In this document: piece by piece, positions 24,905-32,595 of the stretch | Numbering within the stretch: the first letter of the stretch is position 1 | Layout of the letters: each line of letters starts with the position of its first letter | Assembly: GCA_050015355.1 (NCBI GenBank) | Contig: JBEKBO010000041.1 | Span: 1-33,056 of the forward strand | Source of the DNA: CAWBRT01 sp050015355 | GTDB lineage: Bacteria; Acidobacteriota; Terriglobia; Terriglobales; Acidobacteriaceae | Length of the DNA: 33,056 bases | Direction: 5' to 3' | Notes under the pieces: generated by a model | Seen by the model: the letters and a program-made list of their open reading frames with translations, nothing else | Told to the model about the DNA's origin: nothing | The model's database searches: none | Made by a program: the position numbers and the translations under genes

Positions 24905-25680
24905 TTCAGATTCCGGCGGTCAAAGATCAGCACCGCCGCGCTGGTGACGGCCGTTGCATAAAGCAGGGCATAAAGGCTGTTGAACAGAATCAAGCGGCCG
25001 GGTACCGGTATGGAATGCGCGACTTCGGAGACAACGTTGAAAACGGCGAAATTGGGCAGCACATACGCCAGTGCGCTGGTCAGCGCGCGGGTCGAGCCCC
25101 CGGCCATTGCTCCGAAGCCGCGAAGATCCTCGGCAAACGTGCCAATCACGAACAACGCGAAGGTGAAAATGGTGGAGAGCAGAGGCGACGAGAAGGTGGA
25201 AAACATCAGGGCCAGCGACGTTATGACGACGAACTGCAAAACGATGAAGTAAAGCGCCACCAGCAGAAACCGGTCAGCCGCCTCAAAGCGATGTTGCAAA
25301 TAGAGCAGCGCCGCGAAAAAGCCGGCGCTCATGAATCCGGCGTTTACGACCAGCGTGGCAATCAGGCCCAATTGCTTGCCGACAATGAATTCCCAGCGTC
25401 GCACCGGCCGCGCGGCCAGAACCGTGTAGAGAGTGCGGCGCTCGATCTCTTTGCTGACCAGGCCTATTCCCAGAAAGATGGCGATTACGATGCCGAACAG
25501 CGCAATTGCCGTCAGCCCGAGGTTCACCAGCACCAGGCGTTCGATGCGGAGCGAGATGCGTCCCAGCAAAAGCGCACCGCCGACCATCAAAATCGCAAAG
25601 ACGACCAGGTTGTAGAGCACGCGGTCGCGAACTGCCTCGCGGAACGTGTTGAAGGCGATCACGCGGATTCTGCCAATCAC
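24901..25680 (-). CDS. ABC-2 type permease (PilI-like position)
   Basis: The 259-residue protein has six hydrophobic segments of the ABC-2/NosY type, including LYNLVVFAILMVGGALLLGR, LTAIALFGIVIAIFLGIGLV and FLLVALYFIVLQFVVITSLA. The cytosolic loop after the second helix, SKEIERRTLYTVLAARPVRR, is a common feature in this family and probably contacts the ATPase. It overlaps the ATPase gene by four bases and the TPR gene by four, a tightly coupled trio. The substrate is unknown; the pilus setting suggests a role in pilus biogenesis, as reported for PilGHI in Myxococcus. Confidence 0.85.
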   Translation of the reverse strand: MIGRIRVIAFNTFREAVRDRVLYNLVVFAILMVGGALLLGRISLRIERLVLVNLGLTAIALFGIVIAIFLGIGLVSKEIERRTLYTVLAARPVRRWEFIVGKQLGLIATLVVNAGFMSAGFFAALLYLQHRFEAADRFLLVALYFIVLQFVVITSLALMFSTFSSPLLSTIFTFALFVIGTFAEDLRGFGAMAGGSTRALTSALAYVLPNFAVFNVVSEVAHSIPVPGRLILFNSLYALLYATAVTSAAVLIFDRRNLK

Positions 25681-26636
25681 GATGCGCCCTCCCCGGAAGC
25701 CACTCTTGATCCCGTTTCAACCTCGCGCTCGAGCTTTTCCAGAAAGAAATCCTCCAGGGTTGCGCGCACCGGTGAAAGCGATATGAGACGGGAGCCGCTA
25801 CGGCGAATGACATCGACGGCACGCTCAAGCAACGGCTCCGGCAGCACCGCCCGGAAGATCGCTCCGCTGCTGTGTGTTTCGGCCCCGAGCTGGACGATCG
25901 CGTCCGTTGCCGCAGTGCCTTCCCAGACGACCTCGATCCTGCCGCTGACCTCGCGCACCAAGTCGGCTACCACCCCTATGCCGCGTAACTGGCCATGGTT
26001 CAGAACAGCCACCCGGTCGCACAGAGTCTCGGCGTCGGAAAGGATGTGAGTTGAAAAGAAGATAGTCTTGCCTTCGTCCTTGAGTGCCTGGATCAGGTCA
26101 CGAACTTCACGGCGGCCAATCGGGTCTAAACCGGACATCGGCTCGTCCAGGAAGATCAATTTCGGGTCATGGACGATGGCTTGAGCGATTCCGACGCGCT
26201 GGAGCATGCCCTTGGAAAACTTGCGGAGCTGCAGGTCAGCGTGGTCGTGAATGCCAACCCGGTGCAGAACCGTCTCGATCCGTCGCTCCCTGTCTCCGGC
26301 GGGGATGCCGGAAAGGCTGGCAAGATAGGCAAGCAACTCGCGCACGGTCAGGTGGTCGTAAAAGTAGGGCTGCTCGGGAAGGAAACCGATCTGCGCCTTC
26401 ATCTTGGGATCGTCCAGGGGACGCCCCAGGATCGTCGCCGTACCTGATGTGGGATAGATGAGCCCCATCAATAACTTAAGCGTGGTTGTTTTGCCGGCGC
26501 CGTTGGGGCCAAGGTAGCCGAAAACCTCGCCCTCCTGCACCGCAAGGGTCAGCGGAGACAGCGCCTCTTGCTCGCGCTTCCGCCAGAAGCCAACCTTGTA
26601 AGACTTCGCAAGCCTGAAGGTTTCGATGGCCGTCAT
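25677..26636 (-). CDS. ABC transporter ATP-binding protein (PilH-like position)
   Basis: The 319-residue protein is an ABC ATPase: Walker A GPNGAGKTTTLK (residues 43-50), Q-loop IGFLPEQPYFYDHLTV, signature FSKGMLQRVGIAQAI, Walker B LIFLDEPMSGLDPIG and the H-loop IFFSTHILSDAETLCD. A C-terminal extension of about 90 residues resembles those of the NatA/CcmA export ATPases. It energises the permease it overlaps by four bases. Located about 100 bases after the third pilin gene, it probably starts the same transcription unit or has a promoter there. By order with the permease and TPR gene it mirrors PilH of Myxococcus. Confidence 0.9.
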   Translation of the reverse strand: MTAIETFRLAKSYKVGFWRKREQEALSPLTLAVQEGEVFGYLGPNGAGKTTTLKLLMGLIYPTSGTATILGRPLDDPKMKAQIGFLPEQPYFYDHLTVRELLAYLASLSGIPAGDRERRIETVLHRVGIHDHADLQLRKFSKGMLQRVGIAQAIVHDPKLIFLDEPMSGLDPIGRREVRDLIQALKDEGKTIFFSTHILSDAETLCDRVAVLNHGQLRGIGVVADLVREVSGRIEVVWEGTAATDAIVQLGAETHSSGAIFRAVLPEPLLERAVDVIRRSGSRLISLSPVRATLEDFFLEKLEREVETGSRVASGEGAS

Positions 26637-26739
26637 GAGGTTGAAACGCTATTTCAGATTCGGCCTCATTATACAAGGCAGACTGAGCGGTTGGATCGTG
26701 ATTAATGATGTACCGGCCAGGTTGGCGGCGCTTGGCCAA

Positions 26740-27222
26740 CTACTGAATTGTGGGATCCGTCACCGCTGCGGTCTGGTTCGCCGCGTTGTAGTGGATTACG
26801 CCGCTTCCATCGGTGTAGTAGTGCTTGGTGCCGCTGCGGTTCCAATAGGCGGGATCGCCATAAAGGGTATATCCGAGAGTAGAGTCCGGTGTGTACGTGA
26901 AGTAGTATCCCGACCTGGAGTTGGCCGGCGTTGTTGCCTGTGCCAGCGTATTGTCGAGGATGCAGGCTAAAGTTGAAGATGGGGAGGCGGTGCAATTGGT
27001 TCCGCCGAGCGTTGCCAAATTGGTCGAGAAACCGACCTCGGGATACGTCGACGAGTAGGTAATTTCGGCGGTGACGATGGACCGTAGCGAAGAGACGGCC
27101 GACGACTCGTTGGCATTGATCTTGGCGCGAAATATGTTTGGAACCGCGATGGCAGAGACGATCAGGATAATCGCCACCACGATCAACAACTCGATGAGGG
27201 AGAACCCACGTTGTCTATACAT
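26740..27222 (-). CDS. pilA: Type IV pilin, third copy (divergent)
   Basis: MYRQRG is a six-residue leader cleaved before FSLIELLIVVAIILIVSAIA, with Glu at +5, as in classical type IVa pilins. The body holds RSIVTAEITYSSTYPEVGF and two cysteines 9-10 residues apart (TNC ... LAC), a likely disulfide shared with the other two copies. The C-terminal half (DPAYWNRSGTKHYYTDGSG) differs clearly from its paralogues, so it may be a functional variant. A GGGGAA ribosome site precedes ATG 27222. Its candidate sigma-54 promoter and enhancer pair are described at 27273-27288 and 27393-27420. Confidence 0.9.
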   Translation of the reverse strand: MYRQRGFSLIELLIVVAIILIVSAIAVPNIFRAKINANESSAVSSLRSIVTAEITYSSTYPEVGFSTNLATLGGTNCTASPSSTLACILDNTLAQATTPANSRSGYYFTYTPDSTLGYTLYGDPAYWNRSGTKHYYTDGSGVIHYNAANQTAAVTDPTIQ

Positions 27223-27272
27223 ACGAAATTCCCCGTCCGCGGCACTGCCGCCGAGTTTCCATCAATTCATTT

Positions 27273-27288
27273 AGCACGGACGTTGCCA
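27273..27288 (-). promoter_or_regulatory. Candidate sigma-54 promoter of pilin copy 3
   Basis: On the minus strand TGGCAACGTCCGTGCT keeps the -24 GG and -12 GC with their exact 10-base spacing, close to the consensus TGGCACG-N4-TTGCA. It lies 51 bases before ATG 27222, giving an about 40-base leader. Confidence 0.65.
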
Positions 27289-27392
27289 AACTAAAGTAAC
27301 TGGCCTTATTTCTGTAAGTTCCTAATAGTACCTAGCTTATCAGCAATCAATAAGCTTATTGCAAAAGATAGTAACTTGAGAATACCGGAATC

Positions 27393-27420
27393 TGTCAATA
27401 TAAATTGGCAAATTCTGTCA
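27393..27420. promoter_or_regulatory. Paired TGTCA boxes upstream of pilin copy 3
   Basis: TGTCA at 27393-27397 and 27416-27420, start-to-start 23 bp. Both are preceded by C and followed by A (CTGTCAA). They lie 119 and 142 bp from the -12 element. They read TGACA on the transcribed strand and probably bind an enhancer-binding activator. Confidence 0.6.
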
Positions 27421-27437
27421 ACAGTCAACAAAAGTAA

Positions 27438-27460
27438 AGGGGCCAGCATTGCTGACCCCC
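27438..27460 (-). terminator. Terminator of pilin copy 2
   Basis: On the minus strand GGGGTCAGC-AAT-GCTGGCCCC forms a 9-bp stem with one G-U pair, followed by TTTACTTTTG. It lies about 35 bases after the stop of the pilin at 27496-27981. An almost identical hairpin follows the first pilin, a sign of gene duplication with its terminator. Confidence 0.8.
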
Positions 27461-27495
27461 GGCTGTACCCTCCCCAGGTACTTTGCCAAAGTCTA

Positions 27496-27981
27496 TTACT
27501 GAATCGAAGGACTGGTGACGGTAGCCGCTGTGCCGTCAGTGGTGTATTTAATCACCGCGGTTCCATCCGTATAGAAATTCTTAACTCCCGTGGAGCCCGC
27601 CTTGGCGGGAGTTCCAAGCAGCGTATAGCCCAGAGCGCTGCTAATGGTTAAAGTAAAGTAATATCCGCTCTTCGGAGTTGTCGTAGTTGTCGCTTGTGAC
27701 AGCGTGTCATCGATCAGGCAGGCACTGGTCGAAGTCGGCGTGGCGCAGCTACCGCCGTTTGTCGCCAGGTTTACGAGCGTGCCTGTGTAGCCGATGGTCG
27801 GATAAGTCGAGTTGTAGGTGGTTTCAGCCGTGTTGATGGTGCGCATGGAGCCCACAGCCGAGGCTTCGTTGGCGGCAATGCGCGAGCGAAGCAGGTTAGG
27901 GATGGCGATGGCCGCGATGATCAGGATGATCGCTACCACGATCAACAACTCGATAAGTGAAAAACCTTTTTGTTTCCGCAT
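27496..27981 (-). CDS. pilA: Type IV pilin, second copy
   Basis: The 161-residue prepilin has leader MRKQKG and core FSLIELLIVVAIILIIAAIA followed by IPNLLRSRIAANEASAVGSM. Copies 1 and 2 are identical over the first 50 residues. A disulfide pair, GGSCATPTSTSAC, is conserved, and the C-terminus YFTLTISSALGYTLLGTPAK is shared with copy 1. ATG 27981 is preferred because AGAGGG stands six bases upstream and homology begins there; TTG 27987 is another option. It would be processed by a PilD peptidase, not seen in the window, and polymerised by PilB/PilC. Confidence 0.92.
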   Translation of the reverse strand: MRKQKGFSLIELLIVVAIILIIAAIAIPNLLRSRIAANEASAVGSMRTINTAETTYNSTYPTIGYTGTLVNLATNGGSCATPTSTSACLIDDTLSQATTTTTPKSGYYFTLTISSALGYTLLGTPAKAGSTGVKNFYTDGTAVIKYTTDGTAATVTSPSIQ

Positions 27982-28042
27982 TTGCAACCCTCTCTCCTCT
28001 TGAAGTCAAGACCCTTATGGTTAGGTCCACACCAACTGCTTA

Positions 28043-28058
28043 TGCACGAAGGGGTCCA
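28043..28058 (-). promoter_or_regulatory. Candidate sigma-54 promoter of pilin copy 2
   Basis: Minus-strand TGGACCCCTTCGTGCA retains GG and GC with the correct spacing but is weaker between them. It lies 62 bases before ATG 27981. Confidence 0.5.
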
Positions 28059-28166
28059 ACCGGAGAAGCTGTTCCTTAGATGTTATATAAGTATTGTGTT
28101 TTTCTAATCTTGCGCCAAATACACCAAGATTGATTACGGCGAGAGATGGGCCAAAATGCCATTAAG

Positions 28167-28194
28167 TGTCAATGTCGATTGCCATAAAATGTCA
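28167..28194. promoter_or_regulatory. Paired TGTCA boxes upstream of pilin copy 2
   Basis: TGTCA occurs at 28167-28171 and 28190-28194, again 23 bp apart and 123 and 146 bp from the -12 element. The boxes sit in a 17-base near-direct repeat (GCCATxAAxTGTCAxTG, from 28158 and 28181), so the boxes themselves look conserved. Confidence 0.6.
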
Positions 28195-28305
28195 TTGAAA
28201 CGAGCACTTACGACGGCATGAGCACTGTGCAATAACGTGTCGCCGCCGGCCGCGTCAGGCAGACGCGCTCGGACAACCAACTGCGGTGCGCGTCGCAAAA
28301 AGCAA

Positions 28306-28328
28306 AGGGGCCAGCGTTGCTGACCCCT
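28306..28328 (-). terminator. Terminator of pilin copy 1
   Basis: Minus-strand GGGGTCAGC-AAC-GCTGGCCCC is followed by TTTGCTTTTT, about 35 bases after the stop at 28363. It has the same stem as the terminator at 27438-27460. Confidence 0.85.
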
Positions 28329-28362
28329 TCGGCTGCACCTCCCAGGTACTTTGCTAAAGCTG

Positions 28363-28842
28363 TTACTGAATAGCAGCATCCGAAGCCGTTGCTGCAGCAG
28401 TGAGGTTGTAGTGAATCACGGCGGTGCCATCGGTGTAGAAATGCTTAATTCCCGTGGAACCCGCCTTTGCAGGGTCTCCATTGAGCGTATAGCCCAACGC
28501 TGAACTGGCAGCGAGGGTGAAGTAATAGCCGCTCTTGCTGGTGGCTGCAGCGGTCGCTGCCCCGAGAGTGGCGTCGATCAGGCAGGCGGCGGTCGAGGTC
28601 GGAGCGGCGCAACTGGAGCCGGCAAGGGTACCCAAACTAGAGGTTGCATAGCCGATCGACGGATAAGTCGATGCGTACGTGATCTGAGCGGTGTTGATCG
28701 TGCGCATCGAGCCCACAGCGGATGCTTCATTAGCCGCAATACGAGAGCGGAGCAGGTTCGGAATGGCGATAGCGGCGATGATCAAAATGATCGCCACAAC
28801 GATGAGCAGCTCAATCAGCGAGAAACCTTTTTGCTTACGCAT
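28363..28842 (-). CDS. pilA: Type IV pilin, first copy
   Basis: The 159-residue prepilin has leader MRKQKG, Glu at +5 and the same hydrophobic helix as copy 2. The body has SSCAAPTSTAAC (disulfide pair) and the C-terminal YFTLAASSALGYTLNGDPAK, HFYTDGTAVIHY. The start ATG 28842 has an AAGGAG ribosome site 8 bases upstream; longer frames upstream are not needed. The gene is the first of three pilins, with its own promoter and terminator, so each may be expressed independently. It is probably a major pilin together with copy 2. Confidence 0.92.
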   Translation of the reverse strand: MRKQKGFSLIELLIVVAIILIIAAIAIPNLLRSRIAANEASAVGSMRTINTAQITYASTYPSIGYATSSLGTLAGSSCAAPTSTAACLIDATLGAATAAATSKSGYYFTLAASSALGYTLNGDPAKAGSTGIKHFYTDGTAVIHYNLTAAATASDAAIQ

Positions 28843-28892
28843 CAAACTCTCCTTGAAACCAAAAGCCTTCGAATTCTCGTCGTGAAGTACTG

Positions 28893-28908
28893 TGCAGTTA
28901 TAGTGCCG
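28893..28908 (-). promoter_or_regulatory. Candidate sigma-54 promoter of pilin copy 1
   Basis: Minus-strand CGGCACTATAACTGCA keeps the -24 GG and -12 GC at the correct spacing. It lies 51 bases before ATG 28842, the same distance as for pilin copy 3. Confidence 0.6.
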
Positions 28909-29014
28909 AAAACATCGTCCTCTGAGTACCAGGATTGAGTTTTCGCAAGCCGTTGAATCCACAAAGGAAACACTTCCAACAAATAACCGTATCCGTTCCT
29001 GATCATCCGAAAGA

Positions 29015-29052
29015 TGACAAAACTTGTCAAGCGCTGAGGACACATTATGTCA
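29015..29052. promoter_or_regulatory. Paired TGTCA boxes upstream of pilin copy 1, in palindromes
   Basis: TGTCA is at 29025-29029 and 29048-29052, 23 bp apart and 131 and 154 bp from the -12 element. Here each box is half of a palindrome: TGACA-AAACT-TGTCA (perfect) and GGACA-CATTA-TGTCA (one mismatch). This suggests binding of a dimer at each site, as for NtrC/PilR-type activators. Confidence 0.65.
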
Positions 29053-29230
29053 TTATCGTCATCGTCCAAAACTTCGGAGCACGACGGCCAATGCACCTTC
29101 GACACACAGATTTGACCTTACGAAGGTGTACCTTTGCGGGGTGCGGTTTGTTGGAATATGGACCATATCAAGCCTAGAACTTTAGTAATTAGCGTTTGCT
29201 TATTTGCGTTCTCGCAAAAGTCTGTTTTTT

Positions 29231-29254
29231 GGCGCGAAAAACCGCTTTTTGCGC
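29231..29254. repeat. AT-rich hairpin between the pilin and M16 genes
   Basis: GCGCGAAAAA and the TTTTTGCGC arm form a nine-pair stem, including one G-U pair, around a short loop. It lies about 70 bases past the M16 peptidase stop and could end that message, though there is no T-run after the stem on the minus strand. Confidence 0.4.
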
Positions 29255-29324
29255 AATCCCGTAAAGCAACCTACGTCCGATAATACGCAAAGGGATTTGT
29301 CCTATAAGTGCCATCACGGCCTGA

Positions 29325-30614
29325 TCAGCAAACTAGTTGATCGCGCGTAATTTTCAGTCCGGTGAGATTGCCGAGGATAGTGACGGCGATCTGGTCGGAG
29401 CAGAAAAATTCGTTGGCATTCTCCAGGACATCTTCGGCGCTGACGGCCTGGACGCGCTCGATAATCTCGCTCATGCCGAAGAAACGGTTGTAATACATTT
29501 CCTGGCGCGCCAGGTTTGACATGCGTGCGGTCGAGGACTCCATGCTCAGCATAAGGCTGCCCTTGAGCTGATTCTTGGCGCGCTGCAGTTCGTCTTCGGA
29601 AACCAGGTTCCGCTTCAGGTCGCGAAATTCGTTGACGATGGAGTTGACCACCTTGGAAGCGGAGGTGCGGGAGGTGCCGGCGTAAACGGCCAGGCATCCG
29701 CTATCGCGATAGGGATTCAATTCGCTGAAGATGGAGTACACCAAGCCCTGGCGCTCACGGATATTCTGGAAAAGGCGCGAACTCATGCCACCGCCAAGCA
29801 GGGTATTGAGGACGAACGAGGCATAGCGCTTCTCGTGCGAAATCGAATACGAAGGGACGCCGATGCAGATCTGCACCTGTTCAAGGGACTTCTTGTTGCG
29901 AAGCATGATGCGCGCCTGCGGATTCGGGGCGATCTGGTGCAACGGGTCCGGCTGGGGCTGAAGATGCTGGAATGTGCCCGTCACCAGGTCCACGAAATTG
30001 TCGTGGTTAATGCTACCGGCGGCTGAAATCACCATGTTGCCGGGAACGAAGCGGGCTCCGTAGTAGTCGAAGAGCATGGCCTGGTGAAAGCGGCGCACCG
30101 TTTCCTTGGTGCCGAGAATGGGCCGGCCCAGAGGGTGACCTTTCCAAAAATTCTGGGTGAATATCTCATGGACGAGCAAGTCGGGATTGTCCTCGTCCAT
30201 CTTGATTTCCTCGAGAATGACGCCACGCTCTTTGGTTATGTCAGATTCATTGAAAACGGGATTCAGCACCAGGTCGCTGAGCACATCCATGGCGATCGGC
30301 AGGTGCTCATCGAGCACCTTTACGTTGAAACAGACGCATTCCTTGGCGGTAAAGGCGTCGAGGTTTCCGCCGATGGAATCGACTTGCCGGGCGATGGCTT
30401 CCGCATTGCGGCTCTTGGTGCCCTTGAAGACCATGTGCTCGACGAAATGGGAGATGCCATTGAGATCTTGCGTCTCGTGGCGGGAGCCGGTTCGGATCCA
30501 GATACCGATGGAGACGGAGCGAATATGCGCCATCTCTTCGGAGATAATCGTCAACCCATTCGGCAGTTCCGTGCGCCGCAGGCTCCGAAGTTCGTCGACG
30601 AACTGTTTTTGCAT
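29325..30614 (-). CDS. M16 family zinc metallopeptidase
   Basis: The 429-residue protein has the inverted zinc motif HFVEH (H56, E59, H60), with the third ligand about E136 in ERGVILEEIK, and the C-terminal RQGLVYSIFSELNPYRDSGC stretch typical of the M16 beta-subunit and processing peptidase family. It looks active. There is no signal peptide, so it is probably cytosolic. ATG 30614 is favoured by GGGAG upstream and by the start of homology; the frame extends to 30677. It lies upstream of the pilins on the same strand but is separated by about 480 bases with their own promoters, so it may be unrelated to pili. Confidence 0.9.
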   Translation of the reverse strand: MQKQFVDELRSLRRTELPNGLTIISEEMAHIRSVSIGIWIRTGSRHETQDLNGISHFVEHMVFKGTKSRNAEAIARQVDSIGGNLDAFTAKECVCFNVKVLDEHLPIAMDVLSDLVLNPVFNESDITKERGVILEEIKMDEDNPDLLVHEIFTQNFWKGHPLGRPILGTKETVRRFHQAMLFDYYGARFVPGNMVISAAGSINHDNFVDLVTGTFQHLQPQPDPLHQIAPNPQARIMLRNKKSLEQVQICIGVPSYSISHEKRYASFVLNTLLGGGMSSRLFQNIRERQGLVYSIFSELNPYRDSGCLAVYAGTSRTSASKVVNSIVNEFRDLKRNLVSEDELQRAKNQLKGSLMLSMESSTARMSNLARQEMYYNRFFGMSEIIERVQAVSAEDVLENANEFFCSDQIAVTILGNLTGLKITRDQLVC

Positions 30615-30851
30615 CTTGGCTCCCTTATACGCCGAGGCTGGCGGGGCAAGCTTTTGTCGGGGGACCCCTGTCGCCACCCAGCGGGCGTTGAGATTTCCAG
30701 ATCAAAAAAAGCGAAATGAATGCCGCTCCCTGAAGCCTCTCCCATCTAAGATAACAATTCAGTCGGCTGAAAGGTGGTTTCGGGGCTCTTGAAATCGCGA
30801 CCCTTACCGGGCCCCGGGCGACGGCAGCTTACGGACTACTGATTTAGATGC

Positions 30852-32030
30852 ATGAGCAAGACTTCCAAATTCGAACTATTAGGCCTTAGTTTACAAGAGC
30901 TTACGGCTCTGGCAGAGTCTCAGGAGCAGCCACTCTACCGAGGCGCTCAGCTCTTTGAAGCCATCTACCGGCAGCGAAAGACCAGTATAGCTGAGATTTC
31001 GACCTTGCCGGGCGGGTTTCGCTCAAGCTTGCTGACGCAGGGGTTTGAGATCGGCACCCCGACCGTCGAGCGGCAATTCATTTCGGTGGACGGCACGGTG
31101 CGTTACCTGATTCGCTTCGGCGACGGGCAGAGCGACGCTTCGCCGGTGACTCAGGCGCCAGGCGCGGCAGGACCTCGCGGCGGCCGTGTCGCAGATCGCG
31201 TATCCGTGGAAACCGTGTGGATGCCCGAGGGCGACGGCGGCGAGCAAGGCGACGGCAGCGAGGCTGCCGAAGCACGTACCCGGGCGACGATTTGCATTTC
31301 AAGCCAAGCCGGATGCGCCGTCAACTGCCGCTTCTGCATGACGGCTCTATTGGGACTGCAACGCAACCTGACGGCGGGTGAAATTGTGGGACAGGTTTTG
31401 CTGGTGCTCGCCAGCCACGGGGTCGAGCCGGAGCGCGACCGCATCAACCTGGTCTTCATGGGACAGGGTGAACCCTTTCTTAATTACGACAACTTCATGA
31501 AGGCCGTGCGCCTGCTGGTGGAGGGCGCCGGAATCGCGGAGTCGCGGATGACGGTTTCCACCTCCGGAATCCTGCCGCGCATTGCCGACTTTGCCCGGGA
31601 GCCGGTGCGTCCCAAGCTGGCGATTTCGCTAAACGGCAGCAACGACGAGGACCGCTCCCGCGTGATGCCGATCAACCGCAAATGGAACATTGCCAGCCTG
31701 CTCGAAGCAGCGAGAAGTTTTCCACTTCGGCCGCGCGAGCGCATCACGTTCGAGTACGTGCTGCTGGGCGGCGAGAACGATTCGGCTGGAAATGCGCAAG
31801 AGTTGGCGGGACTGCTGCGTGGAGTGCGCGCCAAGGTCAACCTGATCGCGCTCAATGCCGGACCCGGGATCGCGTTTTCCACGCCCGCCGAGGAACGGGT
31901 ACTCGCTTTTCAAAGGGTGCTGGTTGGCGCCGGAATTCCGGCATTTATCCGGCGTCCTCGGGGCCGCGATATCTACGCTGCTTGCGGTCAACTGAAACGC
32001 ACAACCGAGCTCGCCGGAATACAAAGCTGA
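30852..32030 (+). CDS. rlmN: 23S rRNA/tRNA adenine-C2 methyltransferase RlmN
   Basis: The 392-residue radical-SAM enzyme has the CxxxCxxC cluster site in CAVNCRFC (C155, C159, C162). The extra Cys in ICISSQ (about C148) and the C-terminal Cys in AACGQL (about C378) are as needed for RlmN methyl transfer. Other signatures are FMGQGEPFLNYDN, MTVSTSGILPRI and RVMPINRKWN. It methylates A2503 of 23S rRNA and A37 of some tRNAs at C2. The domain between about residues 90 and 145 is a Gly/Ala/Glu-rich insertion of roughly 40 residues compared with E. coli RlmN. No strong ribosome site is seen. It is convergent with the Doc-like gene. Confidence 0.92.
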   Translation: MSKTSKFELLGLSLQELTALAESQEQPLYRGAQLFEAIYRQRKTSIAEISTLPGGFRSSLLTQGFEIGTPTVERQFISVDGTVRYLIRFGDGQSDASPVTQAPGAAGPRGGRVADRVSVETVWMPEGDGGEQGDGSEAAEARTRATICISSQAGCAVNCRFCMTALLGLQRNLTAGEIVGQVLLVLASHGVEPERDRINLVFMGQGEPFLNYDNFMKAVRLLVEGAGIAESRMTVSTSGILPRIADFAREPVRPKLAISLNGSNDEDRSRVMPINRKWNIASLLEAARSFPLRPRERITFEYVLLGGENDSAGNAQELAGLLRGVRAKVNLIALNAGPGIAFSTPAEERVLAFQRVLVGAGIPAFIRRPRGRDIYAACGQLKRTTELAGIQS

Positions 32031-32057
32031 GGGCGGCATGCAGGTTAGTTTTGAATT

Positions 32058-32595
32058 TTAGAAGGTGAAAGCCGTCACGCAGTTGTTCTTGATGATAGAG
32101 CTCTTGACAAGATGCATTTGCTTGTAAAATCGTGGATTCTGAAGGCGAAACAGACGGAACTCTGCCGCATTTTCGGCGATGGCTTCTCGAATACGAGTCA
32201 TGGCAAACTCTTGCGTTTCGTGCCGTTCATGGTAAGAGGCGGTCGCTTCGGCGAGTTCCCTTACCTCGTTATTCGAAAGTAGCAGGTAGATTTTATTTGC
32301 GATGAGAAATTGGTCTAGGGATTATGACCGCCGTTCTCTTGTTCCCATTTCCGAATATATGTCCACCAGCAATCGAGAAGAACAAACAAGCTGCCTTGTC
32401 GGATAGGGTTGGGTAAAACTCTCGACCAAAACCGCTTTGGAAGGGCTGCACTGCTGCGGAAGCAAGTAGATTTCGGTCCAAACAGTCGTGCTCATACACG
32501 GGCTCGACTCCTGGCCATACTATCGAAATACCATTGTCGTGGATGAATTCGATGTAGTCGGCCTTGAGCCCGTATACGACCCTACTTTTCCGCAA
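32058..32595 (-). pseudogene. doc: Doc (Fic-family) toxin broken by a one-base frameshift
   Basis: The first frame has Doc features, ending with HIFGNGNKRTA, the Fic/Doc nucleotide-binding motif HxFxxGNxR, and then runs off at a stop (32293-32295). In another frame the sequence resumes: DQFLIANKIYLLLSNN follows directly, then HERHETQEFAMTRIREA and a TAA at 32058. Removing one A at 32321 restores VITLDQF, which is the normal Doc continuation, giving 178 residues. Doc toxins phosphorylate and so inactivate EF-Tu. The TTG start at 32595 overlaps the antitoxin gene by 14 bases. It is either a real pseudogene or a sequencing error; the fully preserved second half favours a very recent event. Confidence 0.85.

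Noticed and set aside
24889..26049. Long plus-strand frame (386 codons) opposite the ABC transporter genes
   Set aside because: It lies antisense to clearly recognised ABC genes and has Gln/Arg-rich, unnatural composition.
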